Both the position numbers and the translations under genes were made by a program. From positions 1-46,165 of the forward strand of contig JAJFJS010000103.1 in assembly GCA_021773815.1 (NCBI GenBank): 46,165 bases of DNA. The letters are read 5' to 3'. This document shows positions 43,108 through 46,165 of this stretch, piece after piece (the first letter of the stretch is position 1; every line of letters starts with the position of its first letter). Under the pieces are notes generated by a model that saw nothing but the letters and a program-made list of their open reading frames with translations, was not told the origin of the DNA and did no database searches. The stretch is from Gammaproteobacteria bacterium (GTDB lineage: Bacteria > Pseudomonadota > Gammaproteobacteria > Steroidobacterales > GCA-2729495).

Positions 43108-43818
43108 TCAGGGTATCTCCAGAGCAATCAAGTCACGCGGGAATAGCCGGATATCCACCAGAACGATTGCATGAACAATCAGCCATGCCAACAACATCGT
43201 TGTCACGGTATGACTGATAAAATGATCCCCTATCAGCATCTTGTATATGCCCATTGTCCAGCCGAGCGCCAGAGTTGCAAACAAGGCCTGGCGCCGGTTG
43301 CGCCTGCTCTTGAACAGGAGAGATATGGATAGCAGAGCGAATCCTCCGCTGGCGTGTCCCGCCGGGAAACATCTCTGCTTCGGGACCGGGTTTTCACGCG
43401 GAGAATACGCTCCAAGGATCCCGACATATTCAATTTCGCCACCGAATTGAACAAGGTTTCGGGGGCACGCGACGTTGGTCACATTTTTCAGCAAGCCGAC
43501 GCTCCCCGGAAGCAGTGCCAGCGACAGAAGTACGATCCGAATTTGTCGGGTGTATGGACTCAGGGCCGGAGAAAAACGCGCAACAATGAGGCCGATGACC
43601 AGTCCTGCGCCCAGCACAACAAGACACGCCCGCGGCCCGTCATAAACCAGCAACCGGGTCACCGGTTCCGTGCGACTCCAGACCCACTGCTGTGCATTGC
43701 TGTCAAAAAGCAGCTGTTGCAGAAACATATCGAATGGCGTGAGTTCAAACCAGAACAGGCAGACGATGAGTCCGCACAATGCCCCTAAGATATTTCTGCG
43801 GCTGTTAGCCGCGCTCAT
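43108..43818 (-). CDS. PAP2-family membrane phosphatase
   Basis: A 236-residue integral membrane protein with about six helices. The three-part PAP2 signature is visible: KNVTNVACPR (motif 1, K-x6-7-R-type), CFPAGHASGGF (motif 2, PSGH-like with catalytic His) and GIYKMLIGDHFISHTVTT (motif 3, nucleophile His). PAP2 proteins beside phosphoethanolamine transferases act on lipid A phosphates or on isoprenoid/phosphatidyl phosphates; which one is not readable. Its start overlaps the eptA stop by 14 bp, and dgkA follows by 26 bp. It is translationally coupled to eptA. Confidence 0.9.
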   Translation of the reverse strand: MSAANSRRNILGALCGLIVCLFWFELTPFDMFLQQLLFDSNAQQWVWSRTEPVTRLLVYDGPRACLVVLGAGLVIGLIVARFSPALSPYTRQIRIVLLSLALLPGSVGLLKNVTNVACPRNLVQFGGEIEYVGILGAYSPRENPVPKQRCFPAGHASGGFALLSISLLFKSRRNRRQALFATLALGWTMGIYKMLIGDHFISHTVTTMLLAWLIVHAIVLVDIRLFPRDLIALEIP

Positions 43819-45415
43819 TAATCACAAACAGGGTCTTTTTCGCCGACAGAACTTCGGTATCCACCTCGAATGCAGAAAGCAATGAATGGAAAGCGGCATC
43901 GTGAGAATTTTCCACATGTCTGACATCCAGCGCACTGGTCAACTCGATGTCGGAGGTATCTCCCACCCATACGATGACCGGCACTTCGGTCTGCTCGTCA
44001 GGCGCCAGCATATTGGGCATTCCGTGCAGATACAGCCCCTTTTCACCCAACGACTCACCATGGTCGCTGACATAGAGCATGGCCGTTTCATACTGCGGCG
44101 TATTTTCTTGCAGCAAGCGGATGACCTGAGCGAGAAAATGATCGGTATAGAGAATGGCATTGTCGTAGGCATTGCCAATCTCCTCATCCGTACAGCGGGA
44201 CAGTTCTTCATACTGGCAGGCCGGTACAAATCGCTCATATTCCGCCGGATACCGCTTGAAATACGCCGGCCCGTGATTGCCCATCTGGTGCAGCACGATA
44301 AGAATATCGCCACGCGTCCCATCGATGAATTCCTGCAGGCCATTCAGCATTCCGATGTCGCGGCATTCGCCGTCACAAACCGGATTTCGGTCCGGATGTG
44401 AGAAGTCCTCGAAAACTACTCGTGTCGCCACACCTTTCGAACCGGAATTGTTATCTCGCCACAGGACACTGACTCCGGCGCGCGTCAGGACATCAAGAAC
44501 ATTTTCCGTATTCTTTGCCCGGCGAAGATCGAATTCTTCATAACCATCCAACGCAAACATACACGGCACGGATACTGACGTAGACGTTCCGCACGCAGAA
44601 ATATTAGTATAGCTGACCAGGCCCTGCTCTTTGGCCAATTCCGGATTCGTTTCACGCCCGTAGCCGTTCAGCGAAAACCTGTCGGCACGCGCGGTTTCCC
44701 CGACTACCATGATGATCAGTTCACGGTCTGTATCGGTAACCGGAATCGCTGCATCCTCAGCCACCAGAATCAATGGACCCGACTCAGCGACTCCACCGGC
44801 GCTCATCAGCATTCTCCCGGCAGAGTACAGAGCGAAGGTCGGATTGCTGTAGTACCGCAAGGGTTTATGCAGACGAAAAAACCCCGAGTACGCGTCACTG
44901 AAAGAAAACAGGCAGATTACAATGATGGCAACCGCACCACCGGCAGCTTGAATCTTGCGAAACAGTTCACGGCCACGGGCGGCACGGGAAAATGGCAGGC
45001 GCCACAAAACAAAGACCGGCAAGGCGCCGAGAAACAGAACTCGAAGTATTAATCCGCTATTGAAAAGATCCGCAGCCTCGGCAGTATCTGTCTCGAGAAT
45101 ATTCTGAATCATTCCCGTATCGATCACGGCACCGAACTGGTCCGAAAAATAGCCCAACATTGCTGTGATCAGGATGAATGCACTGGCGACGACCCGTACC
45201 GGAACGATACTGCCGAGCAGCGTCATCAGAACGATCAGCACACAGGTAAACCCCACGCTGACAGATAACAGAAAACCGAAGTTGCCCACACTCCAGGGAT
45301 ACACCTCCAGCATTTTCACGAAGAAGGCATGGTTACCGGTAAGCACCAGAAAGATTGCGGTGAAAACCACGATCGTGGTGGCGGACAACGTAAACGGAGA
45401 ACGCAGACTTGGCAT
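43805..45415 (-). CDS. eptA: Lipid A phosphoethanolamine transferase
   Basis: A 536-residue inner-membrane enzyme that moves phosphoethanolamine from phosphatidylethanolamine to lipid A phosphates, lowering surface charge. Five N-terminal membrane helices (about 10-175) are followed by a periplasmic alkaline-phosphatase-fold domain. Metal and catalytic sites: VGE with Glu240, the nucleophile Thr277 in SACGTSTSVSVPC, HQMGNHGPAYF, and DHGESLGEKGLYLHG. Cysteines for the usual disulfides are present (ACGT, VPCM, VCDGEC, ACQYEELSRC). Same family as chromosomal EptA and MCR proteins. First gene of an eptA-PAP2-dgkA operon; a PmrA-type box lies 63 bp upstream. No mobile-element genes flank it directly. 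Confidence 0.95.
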   Translation of the reverse strand: MPSLRSPFTLSATTIVVFTAIFLVLTGNHAFFVKMLEVYPWSVGNFGFLLSVSVGFTCVLIVLMTLLGSIVPVRVVASAFILITAMLGYFSDQFGAVIDTGMIQNILETDTAEAADLFNSGLILRVLFLGALPVFVLWRLPFSRAARGRELFRKIQAAGGAVAIIVICLFSFSDAYSGFFRLHKPLRYYSNPTFALYSAGRMLMSAGGVAESGPLILVAEDAAIPVTDTDRELIIMVVGETARADRFSLNGYGRETNPELAKEQGLVSYTNISACGTSTSVSVPCMFALDGYEEFDLRRAKNTENVLDVLTRAGVSVLWRDNNSGSKGVATRVVFEDFSHPDRNPVCDGECRDIGMLNGLQEFIDGTRGDILIVLHQMGNHGPAYFKRYPAEYERFVPACQYEELSRCTDEEIGNAYDNAILYTDHFLAQVIRLLQENTPQYETAMLYVSDHGESLGEKGLYLHGMPNMLAPDEQTEVPVIVWVGDTSDIELTSALDVRHVENSHDAAFHSLLSAFEVDTEVLSAKKTLFVINERG

Positions 45416-45477
45416 TGCTGAAGCCCGAGCGAATTAGCCGATCACCGGCGGAGGCGACACGAGGCTAGCTGGGCATT

Positions 45478-45494
45478 CTTAAGGCATGCTTAAG
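45478..45494 (-). promoter_or_regulatory. PmrA (BasR)-type box upstream of eptA
   Basis: CTTAAG-GCATG-CTTAAG: two exact hexamers spaced by five bases, the spacing and sequence known for PmrA binding sites at eptA promoters (CTTAAT/G-N5-CTTAAT/G). It lies 63 bp before the eptA start. No pmrAB genes are in the window. I see only a weak -10 (CTAATT near 45433-45438), so the promoter itself is unclear. Confidence 0.6.
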
Positions 45495-45523
45495 GAGAAA
45501 TGCACCCATTTCGACATCGGAAA

Positions 45524-45568
45524 TGGTGGCCAGGGGCGGAATCGAACCACCGACACGCGGATTTTCAG
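45524..45568 (-). other. tRNA-Phe 3'-half fragment, probable attachment site
   Basis: The minus strand reads as the 3' half of a tRNA-Phe: anticodon loop CTGAAAATC (GAA anticodon), variable loop, the T-arm GGTTCGATTCC, acceptor strand and CCA. The 5' half does not follow: the sequence beyond 45568 has no GGCCAGG acceptor strand and no proper D-arm. Fragments like this are left at the ends of integrated elements that use tRNA-Phe 3' ends. No integrase gene is visible. The gap to 45856 also holds a 12-bp palindrome CCAACATGTTGG (45726-45737). Confidence 0.75.
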
Positions 45569-45856
45569 AACAGAAAATCCGTATACCAACCTGATCCATC
45601 GTAATGCAATCAACCCTTTACCAGTGATTTCTTAACACCGTAGGTTTCCATAGATGGCGGTAGATGATCCTGGATCGGGCACCAATATGGGCACCAAAGT
45701 CGTTCTCAAAATGAATATTTTCTAGCCAACATGTTGGAGGGTGTTGGGGCTCAATATGTCCAACAACTCTTACAAGGTTAACCGCCGGTTTTTATTACAC
45801 TTTGCCTCTGCACTCCGCAAGGTGTTGGGGTTGTTGGAGCTATTGGATATAGACGG

Positions 45857-46165
45857 TCAATTGGGTTTTTCAAAAGGCAATGCGAACCGATCTGTGTTGC
45901 CAGTCACTGAGTGTCGCCCAACTTCGTATCGAAGTTCATCGTCTGGCCGATAGTGCAGCCCGGAAAAATCCAATAGCATGAATCCGGCAGCCTGAACCTC
46001 GCGTATAACCAATACCGGATCCATACGGCGCCAGTTCTCGACTGTCGTTGGCTCATTGTGACGGCGAGTATGATCGATAATCCCATAAAGCCCGCCCGGT
46101 TTTAATGACTCGAATACCGCATCATTAATGGCGGCGCGCCCAGTTTCTGAAAAATTATGGTAATT
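45857..46165 (-). CDS. COG4798-like methyltransferase, C-terminal part (partial)
   Basis: An open frame enters from the right edge and ends at TGA 45857-45859 (102 codons visible). It reads YHNFSETGRAAINDAVFESL, then KPGGLYGIIDHTRR, RRMDPVLVIREVQAAGF and, at the end, FALPFEKPN. This order (NYHD-like start, LKPGG..G..DH, RIDP..V..EVEAAGF, F..KF.KP) is that of the predicted SAM methyltransferases of COG4798. The SAM-binding motif I lies outside the window. Its substrate is unknown. It is on the far side of the tRNA fragment, so probably on a different segment from the eptA operon. Confidence 0.75.
   Translation of the reverse strand, partial: NYHNFSETGRAAINDAVFESLKPGGLYGIIDHTRRHNEPTTVENWRRMDPVLVIREVQAAGFMLLDFSGLHYRPDDELRYEVGRHSVTGNTDRFALPFEKPN

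Noticed and set aside
43805-45415. eptA as a recently acquired mobile mcr gene.
   Set aside because: No insertion sequence directly flanks it and the eptA-PAP2-dgkA order with a PmrA-type box fits a resident chromosomal operon, although an old island origin remains possible.
45524-45610. A complete tRNA-Phe gene on the minus strand.
   Set aside because: Only the 3' half matches; the sequence beyond 45568 lacks the 5' acceptor strand and a normal D-arm, so it is a fragment.
45741-45953. Plus-strand 70-codon frame after the tRNA fragment.
   Set aside because: It overlaps the better supported minus-strand methyltransferase end and has no recognisable content.

Overview
This is a GC-rich chromosomal window that reads as a Gammaproteobacterium, probably an environmental or marine lineage near Chromatiales or Woeseiaceae (inference from VPxPA-CTERM proteins, UPF0316, an NhaA/MgtE/RND gene set and repeat content; no rRNA or full marker gene is present to fix the taxon). 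Gene order is mosaic. Ordinary housekeeping and transport genes alternate with accessory modules and short mobile repeats, and the right edge carries a tRNA-Phe 3' fragment that looks like an integration scar.

Layout. 1-500: transposase tail, IS-end-like repeats, REP-like ends. 500-9,500: a 65-residue protein with its own terminator, an OmpA-like envelope protein, an alpha/beta hydrolase, a glyoxalase I-type VOC enzyme, a membrane diguanylate cyclase, Ogt, a DUF192 protein, a YugP-type zinc peptidase with a lipoprotein, and NhaA. 9,600-13,900: two-gene RND efflux operon (adaptor and pump). 14,300-15,800: an orphan DUF2282 (bufferin-like) peptide gene between two copies of an ~88-bp palindromic element, then a membrane-anchored unknown protein and a 113-bp inverted-repeat element. 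16,000-21,300: a GltD-like Fe-S flavoprotein translationally coupled to a full-length pyruvate:ferredoxin/flavodoxin oxidoreductase. 21,400-23,550: exported unknown, MscL with a zinc-ribbon tail, UPF0316 protein.

23,800-26,770 holds a methyltransferase/ATP-grasp ligase fusion followed by an M14-type deacylase, a probable two-gene small-molecule pathway. 27,100-31,800 holds MgtE, then an MtrA-like/DUF4346 protein in a likely operon with a bacterial cation-chloride-cotransporter homologue. 32,200-33,700: two surface proteins with VPVPA-CTERM sorting tails.

The most unusual region is 33,913-40,501. Two divergent two-gene operons, whose first genes overlap at their 5' ends, encode an exported protein with the domain order of glucan/water dikinases (phospho-histidine swivel domain, then PPDK-type ATP-grasp), an NTT-like nucleotide translocase, and one exported penicillin-binding-fold serine hydrolase on each arm. 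Together they suggest an ATP-dependent reaction outside the cytoplasm fed by a nucleotide carrier; this is inference, but each component is readable in the sequence.

40,800-42,600: membrane and exported unknowns. 42,700-45,415: eptA-PAP2-dgkA lipid A phosphoethanolamine operon with an exact PmrA-type box (CTTAAG-N5-CTTAAG) upstream. 45,500-46,165: tRNA-Phe 3' fragment and the C-terminal part of a COG4798-type methyltransferase cut by the window edge.
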